Assembly: GCF_038562415.1 (NCBI RefSeq)
Contig: NZ_JBCFBA010000001.1
Span: 248,001-312,000 of the forward strand
Source of the DNA: Solidesulfovibrio sp.
GTDB lineage: Bacteria > Desulfobacterota > Desulfovibrionia > Desulfovibrionales > Desulfovibrionaceae
Reading direction: 5' to 3'
DNA length: 64,000 nt
Made by a program: the position numbers and the translations under genes. Every line of letters begins with the position of its first letter. The stretch's first letter is position 1. Positions 40,756 to 50,161 of this stretch are shown piece after piece. Under the pieces are notes generated by a model that was given only the letters and a program-made list of their open reading frames with translations, searched no databases and had not been told where the DNA came from.

Positions 40756-41214
40756 TCAGTCCCCGCAGCTTTCGCACTCCAGCTTCTCGCTGGCCTCCAG
40801 GGCGTCCATGAGTTCGAGGCTCAAGCGGATGAAATCCGAGGCCGTGAGGATGCCCACGAGCTTGCCGCCCTCGACCACCGGCAGGCAGCCGTATTTCTGG
40901 GTGAGCAGCACCTCGGCCGCCTGGCGCAGGGGCAGGCCCGGGGTGCCCATGGCCACGTCGGTGCGCATGACCTCGCTGATGGGGATGCCGGAATAGATCT
41001 CCTCCTGGGTGGCCTCGTCGATTTCGGCCAGCCGGGATACGGACGCGGCCAGCAGGTCGCGGTGGGTGAGCAGCCCCACGAAGGCCCCGGCGGCGTCGAT
41101 GATGGGCAGATGGCGGATACGGCCCCGCTCCATGGCCTTTTGGGCCTCGAGCAGGCTGTCGGTGTCGCGCAGGGCGATGAGGTCTTCGGTCATCAGGTCG
41201 CGGGTGGTCAGCAT
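40756..41214 (-). CDS. Tandem CBS-domain protein
   Basis: The 152-residue protein is two CBS domains (about 4-60 and 75-135: IRHLPIIDAAGAFVGLLTHR; YGCLPVVEGGKLVGILTASD) with a short tail ending ECESCGD. CBS pairs bind adenosine nucleotides and regulate partner proteins. No partner is encoded alongside. AGGAGGCATCC precedes the ATG. The final CxxC is unusual for a stand-alone CBS protein. Confidence 0.9.
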   Translation of the reverse strand: MLTTRDLMTEDLIALRDTDSLLEAQKAMERGRIRHLPIIDAAGAFVGLLTHRDLLAASVSRLAEIDEATQEEIYSGIPISEVMRTDVAMGTPGLPLRQAAEVLLTQKYGCLPVVEGGKLVGILTASDFIRLSLELMDALEASEKLECESCGD

Positions 41215-41362
41215 GGATGCCTCCTTATTTGCCCGAAATGGCATTGGCCGGGCAGGCCTGTCAAGGCGGGGCGGTTGACTTGCGGCGAGGATTTTGTTTT
41301 CAAAAAAGGTGCCTGCGGCCTGGGCGCCAGGCCTTGGCAGGCGGTTCGGGCAAGGGGCGGGG

Positions 41363-42022
41363 ATGAACGGAGCGGGGCCGAGAATCGACTTGAAGCGCAA
41401 TCGCGAACGCATGGTCCGGGACCAGATCGAGGCCCGGGGCGTGGCCGATCCCGACGTGCTGCGGGTCATGCGGCGGGTGCCCCGGCACCTCTTCGTCGAA
41501 GAGGCGCTCATTCCCCAGGCCTACGAGGACCATCCGTTGCCCCTGGGCCACGGGCAGACCATTTCCCAGCCCTACGTCGTGGCCTGGATGACCGCGTTGC
41601 TGGAGGTCGCCCCGGGCCTGCGCGTGCTGGAGATCGGCACGGGCTCGGGCTACCAGGCGGCCATCCTGGCCGAACTGGGCGCGAGTGTTTTTACCGTGGA
41701 GCGGGTGCGGCCGCTTTTCGAGTCGGCCCGGGAGCGGCTCACGGCCATGGGCTACCGCAAGATCCGCTTCAAGCTCGACGACGGGACGCTCGGCTGGCCC
41801 GAGGAGGCGCCCTTCGACCGGATGGTGGTCACGGCCGGCGGGCCGCGCATACCCGAACCGCTGCTGGCCCAGCTGGCCGACCCCGGCCGGCTGGTCATTC
41901 CCGTGGGGCCTTCCCGCCGCAGCCAGGCCCTGCACGTGGTGCGCAAGGAAAACGGCCGCATCCTGGCGCGCAAGCTCGGCGAGGTCGCCTTCGTGGACCT
42001 GGTCGGCGCCCACGGCTGGTAG
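41363..42022 (+). CDS. pcm: Protein-L-isoaspartate O-methyltransferase
   Basis: Repairs isoaspartyl damage using SAM. The 219-residue protein has the family's [40 protein letters not shown] and SAM motif [18 protein letters not shown]. The ATG behind GGGGCGGGG is preferred; a longer frame upstream is not family-like. Confidence 0.93.
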   Translation: MNGAGPRIDLKRNRERMVRDQIEARGVADPDVLRVMRRVPRHLFVEEALIPQAYEDHPLPLGHGQTISQPYVVAWMTALLEVAPGLRVLEIGTGSGYQAAILAELGASVFTVERVRPLFESARERLTAMGYRKIRFKLDDGTLGWPEEAPFDRMVVTAGGPRIPEPLLAQLADPGRLVIPVGPSRRSQALHVVRKENGRILARKLGEVAFVDLVGAHGW

Positions 42023-42152
42023 CCTTGCGCCCGGCGCTTTCCCGCGCGGTGTCGCCGCAACGCGACAACATGGATTTCTTGTGCGACTTCGCAAAAAAAC
42101 ATACATGTTGCGTTGCGAACACGACAGGAGCGGCCAGGAAACGGAGCAGGAC

Positions 42153-43043
42153 ATGGACCAGGACACACCGATATCCCGCCGCGCCTGCCCGGCCCGGTGC
42201 GAGGGCCGGGGGGCCGACGACGCCCGCGAGGGCCGCATCGGCGCGACGCTGGAAAAAATCCGCTACAAGCTGTTCGTCATGAGCGGCAAGGGCGGGGTGG
42301 GCAAGAGCTCGGTGGCGGTCAACGTGGCCCGGGCCCTGGCCGACGGCGGGGCGCGGGTGGGGCTTTTGGACGTGGACCTGCACGGCCCGAGCGTGACCCG
42401 CATGCTGGGCCTGGCCGGCAGCCTGGAAGCCGGCCGCGAGGCGCCGCTGGCCCCCAAGCGGGCCGGCGAGAACCTGCTCGTGGTCTCCATGCAGTCCCTG
42501 CTGGAGGACCCGGACCAGGCCGTGCTGTGGCGCGGCCCCATGCGCACCACGGCCATCCGCCAGTTTCTGGCCGACGTGGACTGGGGGGACCTCGACTACC
42601 TGGTCATCGACTCGCCGCCCGGGACCGGCGACGAACACCTGACCGTGCTCAAGGCCGTGCGCGACGCCTTGTGCGTGCTGGTGACCACGCCCCAGGAAGT
42701 CTCCCTGGCCGATGTGCGCAAGACCGTGAATTTTTTGCAATACGCCAACGCCAACATCCTTGGCGTCGTGGAGAACATGAGCGGCCTGGTCTGCCCGTTT
42801 TGCCACCGGGAGATCGAGCTTTTCAAAAAGGGCGGCGGCGAGGCCCTGGCCAAGGCCTACGGCCTGGAATTCCTCGGCGCGGTGCCGCTGGACCCGGCCA
42901 CGGTGGTGGCCGGCGACCTGGGCAAGCCGGTGGTTTCCCTGGAGGGGAGCCCGCCGGCCAAGCAGGCGTTCATCGCCCTGGCCGAGGCCGTGGCCGCCGC
43001 CTGCCAGGCCAGCCTCGAGGCGGCCGCCACCTCCTGTCCGTAA
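42153..43043 (+). CDS. Mrp/NBP35-family Fe-S carrier ATPase
   Basis: The 296-residue P-loop protein has the deviant Walker A MSGKGGVGKSSVAVNVA, DVDLHGPSVTRMLG, VIDSPPGTGDEHL and the CxxC of SGLVCPFCHREIEL, which holds a bridging 4Fe-4S cluster in the dimer. It delivers clusters to target proteins. An N-terminal CPARCEGRG adds two Cys. The start is uncertain by about 20 codons; the ATG after GGAGCAGGAC was taken. Confidence 0.9.
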   Translation: MDQDTPISRRACPARCEGRGADDAREGRIGATLEKIRYKLFVMSGKGGVGKSSVAVNVARALADGGARVGLLDVDLHGPSVTRMLGLAGSLEAGREAPLAPKRAGENLLVVSMQSLLEDPDQAVLWRGPMRTTAIRQFLADVDWGDLDYLVIDSPPGTGDEHLTVLKAVRDALCVLVTTPQEVSLADVRKTVNFLQYANANILGVVENMSGLVCPFCHREIELFKKGGGEALAKAYGLEFLGAVPLDPATVVAGDLGKPVVSLEGSPPAKQAFIALAEAVAAACQASLEAAATSCP

Positions 43044-43164
43044 CCTGGCCGGCCGCCCGGGCGCCGGAGGGGCGGCCCCCCGAAAGGCGTATTGAGGCTT
43101 TACGCCGGCCGGGGATTGCTTTAATGGCCTGCCAGCAAGCCGCAACCCCAAAGGCCCACAAACC

Positions 43165-43764
43165 ATGTTCAATCTCGCCAACAACCTGACCCTCGCCCGC
43201 ATCGGCGCCGTGCCTTTCCTGGTCGTGCTGCTGAACTTTCCCGGCCGGGGGACCTGCCTGATCGCGCTGGTGCTTTTCATCATCGCCTCGGTGACGGATA
43301 TCGTGGACGGGGCCGTGGCCAGGCGGCTCAATCTCGTCACCTCCCTGGGCAAGTTCCTCGACCCCCTGGCCGACAAACTGCTGGTCAGTTCGCTTTTGAT
43401 CATGCTCACCCAGCTCGGCTGGGTGGAGGGTTGGGTGTCGGTGGTCATCATCGGCCGGGAGATCGCGGTGACGGGGCTGCGGGCCGTGGCTGCGGACAAC
43501 GGCGTGGTCATCAGCGCCGACCGCTACGGCAAGCTCAAGACCGTTCTCCAGATGGTGGCCCTGTGCCCGCTGGTCCTGCACTATCCCTGGTTCGGCCTGG
43601 ATCCCGCGCCCCTGGGCCGGGTCCTTTTGTACGCCGCCGTGGTTTTGACCCTTGTATCCGGCGGCAATTACTTTTATGTGTTCGGAAAAAATATGATGCG
43701 GTCCACGGCCTCCTCCGGCGGGGGTGTCGGCCGGGCCGCCAAACCGCACGACAAGGCGCCATGA
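43165..43764 (+). CDS. pgsA: CDP-diacylglycerol-glycerol-3-phosphate 3-phosphatidyltransferase
   Basis: Makes phosphatidylglycerol phosphate in the inner membrane. The 199-residue protein has the CDP-alcohol transferase motif DGAVARRLNLVTSLGKFLDP followed by LADK, and about four to five helices. The C-terminal Ser/Gly-rich tail overlaps the next gene (ATGA), forming an operon with the two following genes. Confidence 0.93.
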   Translation: MFNLANNLTLARIGAVPFLVVLLNFPGRGTCLIALVLFIIASVTDIVDGAVARRLNLVTSLGKFLDPLADKLLVSSLLIMLTQLGWVEGWVSVVIIGREIAVTGLRAVAADNGVVISADRYGKLKTVLQMVALCPLVLHYPWFGLDPAPLGRVLLYAAVVLTLVSGGNYFYVFGKNMMRSTASSGGGVGRAAKPHDKAP

Positions 43765-44117
43765 AAGCCAAGAACACCTCCAAGCTGGCCAGACGCCGGG
43801 TGCGCGCCGTGCGTCCGGGCCTGGGCCGGTCCGCCCGGCTGGCCCCGCGCCGCGACGAGAACCTGTCCGCCCGCATCGAAAACTGCCTGCACACCATCCT
43901 CGAACTCGAACCGGACCTGGAACGCCTCCAGTTCGGCCATTATCTGCTGCGCGATTTCAACATCCTCAAGATGTTTTTGTCCCATGTCGAGGATATCGAC
44001 GTCCAGGAACAGGATGTGGCCCGCATCGAGGCGGCCACGGAGAACTTTTTGAAGGAACTCAAGGAGCCCCTGGCCCAGCAAGACTACAAACGCTCCAAAA
44101 AATACGTCGTGCAATGA
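43761..44117 (+). CDS. Small conserved-looking protein between pgsA and ftsB
   Basis: A 118-residue protein with a basic, Arg-rich N-terminus (about 1-30) and a helical C-terminal domain (SARIENCLHTILELEPDLER, then FNILKMFLSHVEDIDVQEQD). It overlaps pgsA by 4 bp and precedes ftsB by one base, so it belongs to a membrane/division operon. The basic N-terminus could contact nucleic acid or phospholipid. No family recognised. Confidence 0.7.
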   Translation: MKAKNTSKLARRRVRAVRPGLGRSARLAPRRDENLSARIENCLHTILELEPDLERLQFGHYLLRDFNILKMFLSHVEDIDVQEQDVARIEAATENFLKELKEPLAQQDYKRSKKYVVQ

Positions 44118-44118
44118 C

Positions 44119-44445
44119 ATGATCTGGCGACGGTTTCTCCTGACGGGACTGATCTTCTTCAACATCTTTCTGCTCTATAATCTCATCTGGAGCGACAACG
44201 GCATTTTTGCCTATCTGGAACTGAAATCCCGCCACGAGCAACTCAAGCAACGCCTGGAAACCGTCCAGGATCACTCCCTGGACCTCAGCCAGGAGATCCG
44301 TTGGCTCAAGACCGACCGCGCCTTCACCGAGAAAATGGCCCGTTCCCAGATGAACTATCTCAAGGAAAACGAAATCCTCTACCAGTTTCCCAAGGACGCC
44401 GCCGCGCCCCGGACGCCGGAAGGAGACAGGGCCGATGGTCAGTAA
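44119..44445 (+). CDS. ftsB: FtsB/DivIC-type septum formation initiator
   Basis: The 108-residue protein has one N-terminal membrane helix (about 6-24) and a periplasmic coiled coil (ELKSRHEQLKQRLETVQDHS), ending in the ARSQMNYLKENEILYQFP block typical of the family. FtsB bridges FtsQ and FtsL in the divisome. It overlaps the next ORF by 11 bp. Confidence 0.85.
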   Translation: MIWRRFLLTGLIFFNIFLLYNLIWSDNGIFAYLELKSRHEQLKQRLETVQDHSLDLSQEIRWLKTDRAFTEKMARSQMNYLKENEILYQFPKDAAAPRTPEGDRADGQ

Positions 44446-45343
44446 GATCGAGCTGTACCGCGAAGTCCTGGAGATCGAGCCCAATTCCAAGGTGTTTTTC
44501 CCCCTGGCCGGGCTGCTCGCCGCCGCCGGCCGGGACGACGAGGCGGCCGAGGTGCTCGCCCGGGGCATCGCCTTCCACCCGGACCACCTGGAAGCCAAGT
44601 TCCTGCGCATCGAACTGCTCACCCGGCAGGGGCGCGCCGGCGACGCCGACGCGGTCTTCGCCGACGTGGGCGGGCTGCTGTCCCGCTACCCCTCGGTCTG
44701 GCTCCTGTGGTCCAAGGCGGCCGCGGCCCGCTCCAAGGACCCCTCGCTGGCCATGCTTTTTTTGGCCAACTATTTCCAGAACGAATCCCTGACCTGGACC
44801 GAGGTCATGGAACGGGGCCTGCGCAGCCTGCGCCAGGCCGAGGCCGCCCCGGAGCGGGAGGCCGCCCCGGCCCCGGCCCAGGCGGCCGCGCCCCGCGGCG
44901 AGGCCGCGCCAGGGGAAAGCCTGTCCCTGCGCGGCGCCAAGGAAGTGCGCGAACTGGCCGCCGACCTGCTCCAGGCGCCCAGGGAGGCCGCCGAGCCCAG
45001 GGGCAAGGCCCGGGCCGGCAAGGGTCGCGAAGCCGTGGTGCGCACCAAGACCATGGCCGCGCTTTTGGCCGAGCAGGGCGATTCGGCCGGCGCCCGCGCC
45101 ATCTATGAGGAACTCCTGGCCGAGCTGCCCCCCGGACCCCAGCGCCGGGAAATCGAGGCCCTGGCCGCCGGCCTGGAGGCCGCCAAACCCTCCGGGCCGC
45201 CGGCCGCCGAGGCCCTCGACCCGGCGCCGGTCGCCGCCGAGGCCGCTCCCGACGAGCCCCCCCGCAAGCAGGGCGGGCCGGCCAAGCTCGTCAGCCTGCT
45301 CGAAGCCCTGGCCGGGCGCCTGGACGCCCGGGCCGGCGGCTGA
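44435..45343 (+). CDS. TPR-like repeat protein of unknown function
   Basis: The 302-residue protein has tetratricopeptide-like helices at the N-terminus (YREVLEIEPNSKVFFPLAGL, AEVLARGIAFHPDHLEAKFL) and near residues 205-235 (TKTMAALLAEQGDSAGARAI), separated by an Ala/Glu/Pro-rich linker (about 135-175). It has no signal peptide. As last of the pgsA-ftsB run it might serve as a division or envelope scaffold, but that is inference. Confidence 0.75.
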   Translation: MVSKIELYREVLEIEPNSKVFFPLAGLLAAAGRDDEAAEVLARGIAFHPDHLEAKFLRIELLTRQGRAGDADAVFADVGGLLSRYPSVWLLWSKAAAARSKDPSLAMLFLANYFQNESLTWTEVMERGLRSLRQAEAAPEREAAPAPAQAAAPRGEAAPGESLSLRGAKEVRELAADLLQAPREAAEPRGKARAGKGREAVVRTKTMAALLAEQGDSAGARAIYEELLAELPPGPQRREIEALAAGLEAAKPSGPPAAEALDPAPVAAEAAPDEPPRKQGGPAKLVSLLEALAGRLDARAGG

Positions 45344-45402
45344 ACCCCGTCATCCCGCCGCGAAAGCGACGCCACAATCCGGAACTTCGTGAGGAAACGG
45401 CC

Positions 45403-46290
45403 TTGAAACGAACTGTTAGCGCGACCCTGGCGGCCCTTTGTTGCCTTGTCTTCCTGACGGGCTGCGGCACGATGAAGACCACCTGGCGCGACACCCGAAA
45501 GCTGTATCGCACCTACATCAACACCGATCCCACCATCGACTTCAGCGACCAGGGCATCACCGACAAGGGCCTGCAACGCCTGGCCGCCCTGTTCATGCCC
45601 GTGGACGAGCGCCTCATGGGCATGCTGCGCACCCTGGGCGCCCAGGACACGCCGCCGGACGGCGAGTGGACCCAGCAGCTGCTCGGCAAGTACGACTGGC
45701 TGTCGTCGGTGGCCGTCATCGACACCACCGGGGCCGTGCTGTCCCAGGTGCCGTCCGTGGCCATGCGCCCCCTCGATTACGCCGGGCTGCTCGAGTACGC
45801 CGACCGCTACCCCACGCGCAAGATGGGCGCCCAGGTCAAGACCGACGAGTTCGGCACGGTGGTCATGGTGGGCGCGCCGTATTTCAAGAACAACGAATAC
45901 GCCGGCCTGGTCGTGGCCAGCTTCGACCCGCGAAACCTCATGCGCTTTTGCCCCGAGCCCGGCGCCCTGGTGGTGGTGTCCACCCAGGGCCTGGTCTGGC
46001 CCGGCGACGGCGGGCAGGGCGAGGCCCTGGCCGGGCTCAAATGGGACGAGATCCTCAAGGGCGCGGTGCAGGGCGAGATGGCGGCGGCCGGCGGCGAGTA
46101 CGCCTGGCAGGCCCGCTTCCTGGGCCAGATGGAGCTCATCTACCTGACCGACATCCGCGAGGCCAAGGCCAGGAAGCCGGAACCGCCCAAGGCCGCGCCG
46201 GAGGCGGCGCCCGCACCCGAGGCACCCGCCGCCGCACCCGGGGCCGCCCCGGCCGAGCCCACGGGCATCCCCATGGCTCCGGCGTCGTAA
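45403..46290 (+). CDS. Lipoprotein with Cache-like sensor domain
   Basis: The 295-residue protein has a lipoprotein signal with lipobox LTGC (Cys near 21) and a periplasmic domain resembling a PDC/Cache fold ([20 protein letters not shown], then [20 protein letters not shown]). The C-terminal 50 residues are Ala/Pro/Glu repeats, a likely disordered tether. The start is TTG, behind GAGGAAAC. A strong terminator follows. It likely sits in the outer membrane, facing the periplasm. Confidence 0.7.
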   Translation: MKRTVSATLAALCCLVFLTGCGTMKTTWRDTRKLYRTYINTDPTIDFSDQGITDKGLQRLAALFMPVDERLMGMLRTLGAQDTPPDGEWTQQLLGKYDWLSSVAVIDTTGAVLSQVPSVAMRPLDYAGLLEYADRYPTRKMGAQVKTDEFGTVVMVGAPYFKNNEYAGLVVASFDPRNLMRFCPEPGALVVVSTQGLVWPGDGGQGEALAGLKWDEILKGAVQGEMAAAGGEYAWQARFLGQMELIYLTDIREAKARKPEPPKAAPEAAPAPEAPAAAPGAAPAEPTGIPMAPAS

Positions 46291-46308
46291 TCCTTCCGTT
46301 CGACCGGC

Positions 46309-46338
46309 AGCCGGCGGCCCGGGCCGCCGGCTTTTTTT
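46309..46338 (+). terminator. Intrinsic terminator after the lipoprotein gene
   Basis: A perfect 24-bp palindrome (AGCCGGCGGCCC / GGGCCGCCGGCT) is followed by a run of seven Ts. Confidence 0.92.
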
Positions 46339-46465
46339 ATTCGCAACCCCTGGAAAATCTTGTGGGAACGGGGCCAGCGTTGTAAAAGGGCCGGCAGCCG
46401 CCTGGAAAACGGCGGGGCGTCCCGCCCGGCGACGCCCCGCACGACGACGACGGGAGGAACCAGCT

Positions 46466-47479
46466 ATGCCGCAAGTCACCGTGACCGAACATCTGCTCCT
46501 GCACCAGAAAGAATCCCCCATGGCCTCGGGCCGCTTCACCCGGCTTTTGAACGAACTGATCCTGGCGGCCAAAATCATCTCCCGGGAGGTCCGCAAGGCC
46601 GGCCTCGTGGACGTGCTCGGTTTCACCGGCGAGATCAACGTCCAGGGTGAGCAGGTCCAAAAACTCGACGAATATGCCAACAAGGTGCTCATCCACCGCA
46701 TGGAGCGCTCGGGCGTGCTGTGCGCCATCGCCTCCGAGGAAAACGCCGACCTGGTGCGCATTCCGGACCAGTTTCCCAAGGGCGACTATTTCCTCATCTT
46801 CGATCCCCTGGACGGCTCCTCCAACATCGACGCCAACGTCAACGTGGGCACCATCTTCTCCATCTACCGCATCAAGCAGGGCGGCTCGGCCGACAACCTG
46901 TGCGACCTGCTCCAGCGCGGCTCCGAACAGGTGGCGGCCGGCTATTTTCTCTACGGCACCTCCACCATGATGGTCTACACCACGGGCAGGGGCGTCCACG
47001 GCTTCACCCTGGACCCGAGCGTGGGCGAATTCCTGCTCTCCCACCCCGACATCCGCATTCCCGAAACCGGCAAGGTCTATTCCGTCAACGAGGCCTACTG
47101 GAACTACTGGGACGAGCCCACCAGGGAGATCGTCAAGTACTTCAAAGGCTCGGACAACCTGCGCGGGGCGCCCTACGGCGGGCGCTACATCGGGTCGCTG
47201 GTGGCCGATTTCCACCGCAACCTGCTTTACGGCGGCATCTTCCTCTACCCGGCCGACCACCGCGACCCGAAAAAGCCCAAGGGCAAGCTGCGGCTTTTGT
47301 GCGAGGCCTCGCCCCTGTCCTTCGTCTGCGAACAAGCCGGCGGCGCCGGCAGCGACGGCCTGCGCCCCATCCTGTCCATCGAGCCCGAGGAGCTGCACCA
47401 GCGCGTGCCGCTTTTTATCGGCAGCAAAAACGACGTGGCCAAGGTGGTGGAGATCTACGCCCGGGCCGACAAGGCCTAA
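46466..47479 (+). CDS. fbp: Fructose-1,6-bisphosphatase, class I
   Basis: Hydrolyses fructose 1,6-bisphosphate in gluconeogenesis. The 337-residue protein has the metal and substrate motifs [26 protein letters not shown], and [20 protein letters not shown]. It sits 8 bp upstream of tsaD, implying a shared transcript, and starts 130 bp after the preceding terminator. Confidence 0.95.
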   Translation: MPQVTVTEHLLLHQKESPMASGRFTRLLNELILAAKIISREVRKAGLVDVLGFTGEINVQGEQVQKLDEYANKVLIHRMERSGVLCAIASEENADLVRIPDQFPKGDYFLIFDPLDGSSNIDANVNVGTIFSIYRIKQGGSADNLCDLLQRGSEQVAAGYFLYGTSTMMVYTTGRGVHGFTLDPSVGEFLLSHPDIRIPETGKVYSVNEAYWNYWDEPTREIVKYFKGSDNLRGAPYGGRYIGSLVADFHRNLLYGGIFLYPADHRDPKKPKGKLRLLCEASPLSFVCEQAGGAGSDGLRPILSIEPEELHQRVPLFIGSKNDVAKVVEIYARADKA

Positions 47480-47487
47480 GCGCCTCC

Positions 47488-48582
47488 ATGCTCTGCCTCG
47501 GCATCGAGACCTCCTGCGACGAGACGGCCGTGGCCCTGTGCCGCGACGGCCGTCCCGTCCTGGAAAAGCTCGCCTCCCAGGTCGACGTCCACGCCCTGTT
47601 CGGCGGCGTGGTGCCGGAACTGGCCTCGCGGGAGCACCTGCGCCGCATGGGGCCGCTTCTGGGCGCGCTGTTCGCCGAATCCGGCCTGGGGCTGGCCGAG
47701 GTGGACGCCATTGCCGTGGCCCGGGGGCCGGGACTTCTCGGGAGCCTGCTCATCGGCCTGGCCGCGGCCAAGGGCCTGGCCCTGGCCGCCGGCAAACCGC
47801 TCGTCGGCGTGGACCATCTCCACGCCCACCTGCTGGCCGCGACCATCGGCCGGGACGACGCGGCCTATCCGGCCCTGGGCCTGCTCGTGTCCGGCGGCCA
47901 CACCCAGCTGACCCTCCTGCGCTCGCCGCTGTCGCTGACGACCCTCGGCCGCACCCTGGACGACGCCGCCGGCGAGGCCTTCGACAAGGCGGCCAAGTCC
48001 CTCAACCTGCCCTATCCCGGCGGGGTCTACCTCGACGTGCTGGGCCGGGGCATCGAGGCCGACCGGCGGCTTTTTCCCCGGCCCTACCTCGACAACCGGA
48101 ATCTGGATTTCAGCTTCAGCGGCCTGAAAACCGCCGTGGCCGCCTTTGTCGCCGGCCGGCCGCACCTGCGCCAGGCGGTCATGCCCGACGCCACCGGCCC
48201 CATCGAGGCCGAAGCCTGGCCCCTGGAACTGCGCCGGGTCTGCGCGGCCGTCAATTTCGCCATCGCCGACACGCTTCGCGTGAAGGTCGAGCGGGCCCTG
48301 GCCGGTCCGGCCTCGGGCGCGGTGTCGCTGCTGGCTGCCGGCGGGGTGGCCGCCAACAGCCGCATCCGGGACATGCTGGCCGGGGTGGCCCGTCGCCACG
48401 GCCTGCCGCTGTTCCTGCCGCCGCCGGCGCTTTGCGCCGACAACGCCACCATGATCGCCGCCGCCGGCTGCCGGCTGGCCGCGGCGGGGCTTTTCCACGA
48501 CCTGGGCCTGGACGCCGTGCCCCGGGGGCGCAAGGTGCCCTGGGACTACCGGCCCGTTGCGCCGGCCCGTTGCGCCGGTTGA
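47488..48582 (+). CDS. tsaD: tRNA t6A37 threonylcarbamoyltransferase
   Basis: Transfers threonylcarbamoyl to A37 of ANN-reading tRNAs. The 364-residue ASKHA-fold protein has GIETSCDETAVALC, the iron-binding HLHAHLLAAT, VSGGHTQL, and the late LAAGGVAANSRIRD. Length is normal. The trxA promoter begins at its stop codon. Confidence 0.95.
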   Translation: MLCLGIETSCDETAVALCRDGRPVLEKLASQVDVHALFGGVVPELASREHLRRMGPLLGALFAESGLGLAEVDAIAVARGPGLLGSLLIGLAAAKGLALAAGKPLVGVDHLHAHLLAATIGRDDAAYPALGLLVSGGHTQLTLLRSPLSLTTLGRTLDDAAGEAFDKAAKSLNLPYPGGVYLDVLGRGIEADRRLFPRPYLDNRNLDFSFSGLKTAVAAFVAGRPHLRQAVMPDATGPIEAEAWPLELRRVCAAVNFAIADTLRVKVERALAGPASGAVSLLAAGGVAANSRIRDMLAGVARRHGLPLFLPPPALCADNATMIAAAGCRLAAAGLFHDLGLDAVPRGRKVPWDYRPVAPARCAG

Positions 48583-48607
48583 CAGCCGGCCGTTCGAGCA
48601 ATAGGTT
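48579..48607 (+). promoter_or_regulatory. Probable trxA promoter overlapping the tsaD stop
   Basis: Consensus TTGACA (48579-48584), 17 bp, then TAGGTT (48602-48607). The TGA stop of tsaD is embedded in the -35 box. This would give a leader of about 108 bases for trxA-trxB. Confidence 0.5.
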
Positions 48608-48721
48608 TACACGGTTGCGGACTGCTCGACCCTTTGACGGTCGCTGGCCGTAGCCACGTGAAAAGACAGCGAAAACCCGGCCGCCGCAGGCGGTCGGCCA
48701 TCCCACAAAAGGAGCGTATCC

Positions 48722-49042
48722 ATGGCCATTCAACTGAGCGACGCGAATTTCGAGGCCGAAGCCCTGCAGTGCGACCTGCCGGTCCTGGTGGACTTCTGGG
48801 CTCCCTGGTGCGGGCCGTGCCGGGCCATGGGACCGGTCATCGACGAACTGGCCAACGAGTACACCGGCCAGGTCAAGGTGGCCAAGATGAACGTCGACGA
48901 AAACCCCAGCACCCCGAGCAAGTACGGCATCCGCGCCATCCCCACCCTGATCCTGTTCAAGGGGGGCGAAGTGGTGGAACAGATCACCGGCGCCGTGTCC
49001 AAAAGCAGCATCAAGGAAATGCTCTCCCAAAAGGCTCTGTAA
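48722..49042 (+). CDS. trxA: Thioredoxin
   Basis: A 106-residue thioredoxin with the redox motif WAPWCGPCRAMGP and the cis-Pro of IRAIPTLILFKGG. It would be kept reduced by the reductase encoded four bases downstream. AAAGGAGCGTATCC precedes the ATG. Confidence 0.97.
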   Translation: MAIQLSDANFEAEALQCDLPVLVDFWAPWCGPCRAMGPVIDELANEYTGQVKVAKMNVDENPSTPSKYGIRAIPTLILFKGGEVVEQITGAVSKSSIKEMLSQKAL

Positions 49043-49045
49043 TCC

Positions 49046-49975
49046 ATGAAACGATATGACGCCGTCGTGATCGGGGGCGGCCCGGCGGGAATCACGGCCG
49101 CCCTGTATCTGGCCAGGTCCGACGTGTCCGTGGCCCTGGTGGAGAAGCTGTCCCCGGGCGGCCAGATGCTCATGACGCATCTGATCGAGAACTATCCGGG
49201 CTTCCCGGAGGGCATCGAGGGCTGGAAGCTGGCCGACCTCATGGCCGCCCACCTCGGCCATTACGCCGTGGACCGCATCGGCGACGAGGTGCGGGCCATC
49301 GAGACGGCGGACGGGGTCCACCGCGTGACCGTGGGCGGCGAGGCCATCGAGGCCACGGCCGTGGTCCTGGCCACCGGCGCCCGCTACCGGCGGGTGGGCA
49401 TCCCGGGCGAGAAGGAATTCGCCGGCCGCGGCGTGTCCTACTGCGCCCTGTGCGACGGCAACTTCTTTCGGGGCCAGACCGTCGCCGTCATCGGCGGCGG
49501 CAATTCCGCCCTGGAGGAGTCGCTCTACCTGTCCCGACTGGTCAAAAAGCTCTACCTCATCCACCGGCGCGATGATTTCCGCGGCCAGAAGTGCTACCAG
49601 GACCGCTGCTCCGTCAGCCCGGTCATCGAGATCCTGCGCTCCACCATCGTGTGTTCCATCTCCGGCGGCGACGGCGTCACCGGCATCGAGATCCGCGACG
49701 TCAAAAGCGGCGACTGCCGCAAGCTCCCGGTGGACGGCGTGTTCGTCTTCGTCGGCTTCGAGCCGCAAGGGGATTTCTATCCCGAGGGCCTGACCCGCGA
49801 CGAGGGGGGATTCATCAAGACGGACGAGGAGATGCGTACGAGCATCGCGGGCATTTTCGCCGCCGGGGACATCCGGTCCAAATCCTGCCGGCAGGTGGCC
49901 ACGGCCGTCGGCGACGGCGCCAGCGCCGCCCATGCCGCCTACACCTACATCAGTTCGCGCTTCACGCAAGGTTGA
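49046..49975 (+). CDS. trxB: Thioredoxin reductase
   Basis: The 309-residue flavoprotein has an N-terminal FAD motif (VVIGGGPAGITAALYLAR), active site YCALCDGNFF, NAD(P)-site VAVIGGGNSALEESLYL and a C-terminal FAD motif GIFAAGDIRSKSCRQVATA. The pyridine-nucleotide loop (HRRDDFR) carries paired basic residues, compatible with NADPH. It forms an operon with trxA and ends at a terminator. Confidence 0.96.
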   Translation: MKRYDAVVIGGGPAGITAALYLARSDVSVALVEKLSPGGQMLMTHLIENYPGFPEGIEGWKLADLMAAHLGHYAVDRIGDEVRAIETADGVHRVTVGGEAIEATAVVLATGARYRRVGIPGEKEFAGRGVSYCALCDGNFFRGQTVAVIGGGNSALEESLYLSRLVKKLYLIHRRDDFRGQKCYQDRCSVSPVIEILRSTIVCSISGGDGVTGIEIRDVKSGDCRKLPVDGVFVFVGFEPQGDFYPEGLTRDEGGFIKTDEEMRTSIAGIFAAGDIRSKSCRQVATAVGDGASAAHAAYTYISSRFTQG

Positions 49976-49979
49976 CGGC

Positions 49980-50034
49980 CGGACCCGTCCCTCGCCGCCC
50001 GGTCAGCAAGGCGGCCGGACGGGTTCGGTTTTTT
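49980..50034 (+). terminator. Intrinsic terminator of trxA-trxB
   Basis: CGGACCCGTCC pairs with GGACGGGTTCG (11 bp with one G-U), followed by GTTTTTT. The loop of about 26 bases contains a further small stem. Confidence 0.75.
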
Positions 50035-50161
50035 CCATTGTGCGGCCTTGACCCATCTGGTAAGAGGACGCCCATCAAAACGCCCGGCCGGTCGACGCCA
50101 ACGCGCGACCTGCCCGCGACCATCCGCCCGGCGGGATCCGGGCCTTATCCGGGAACACACC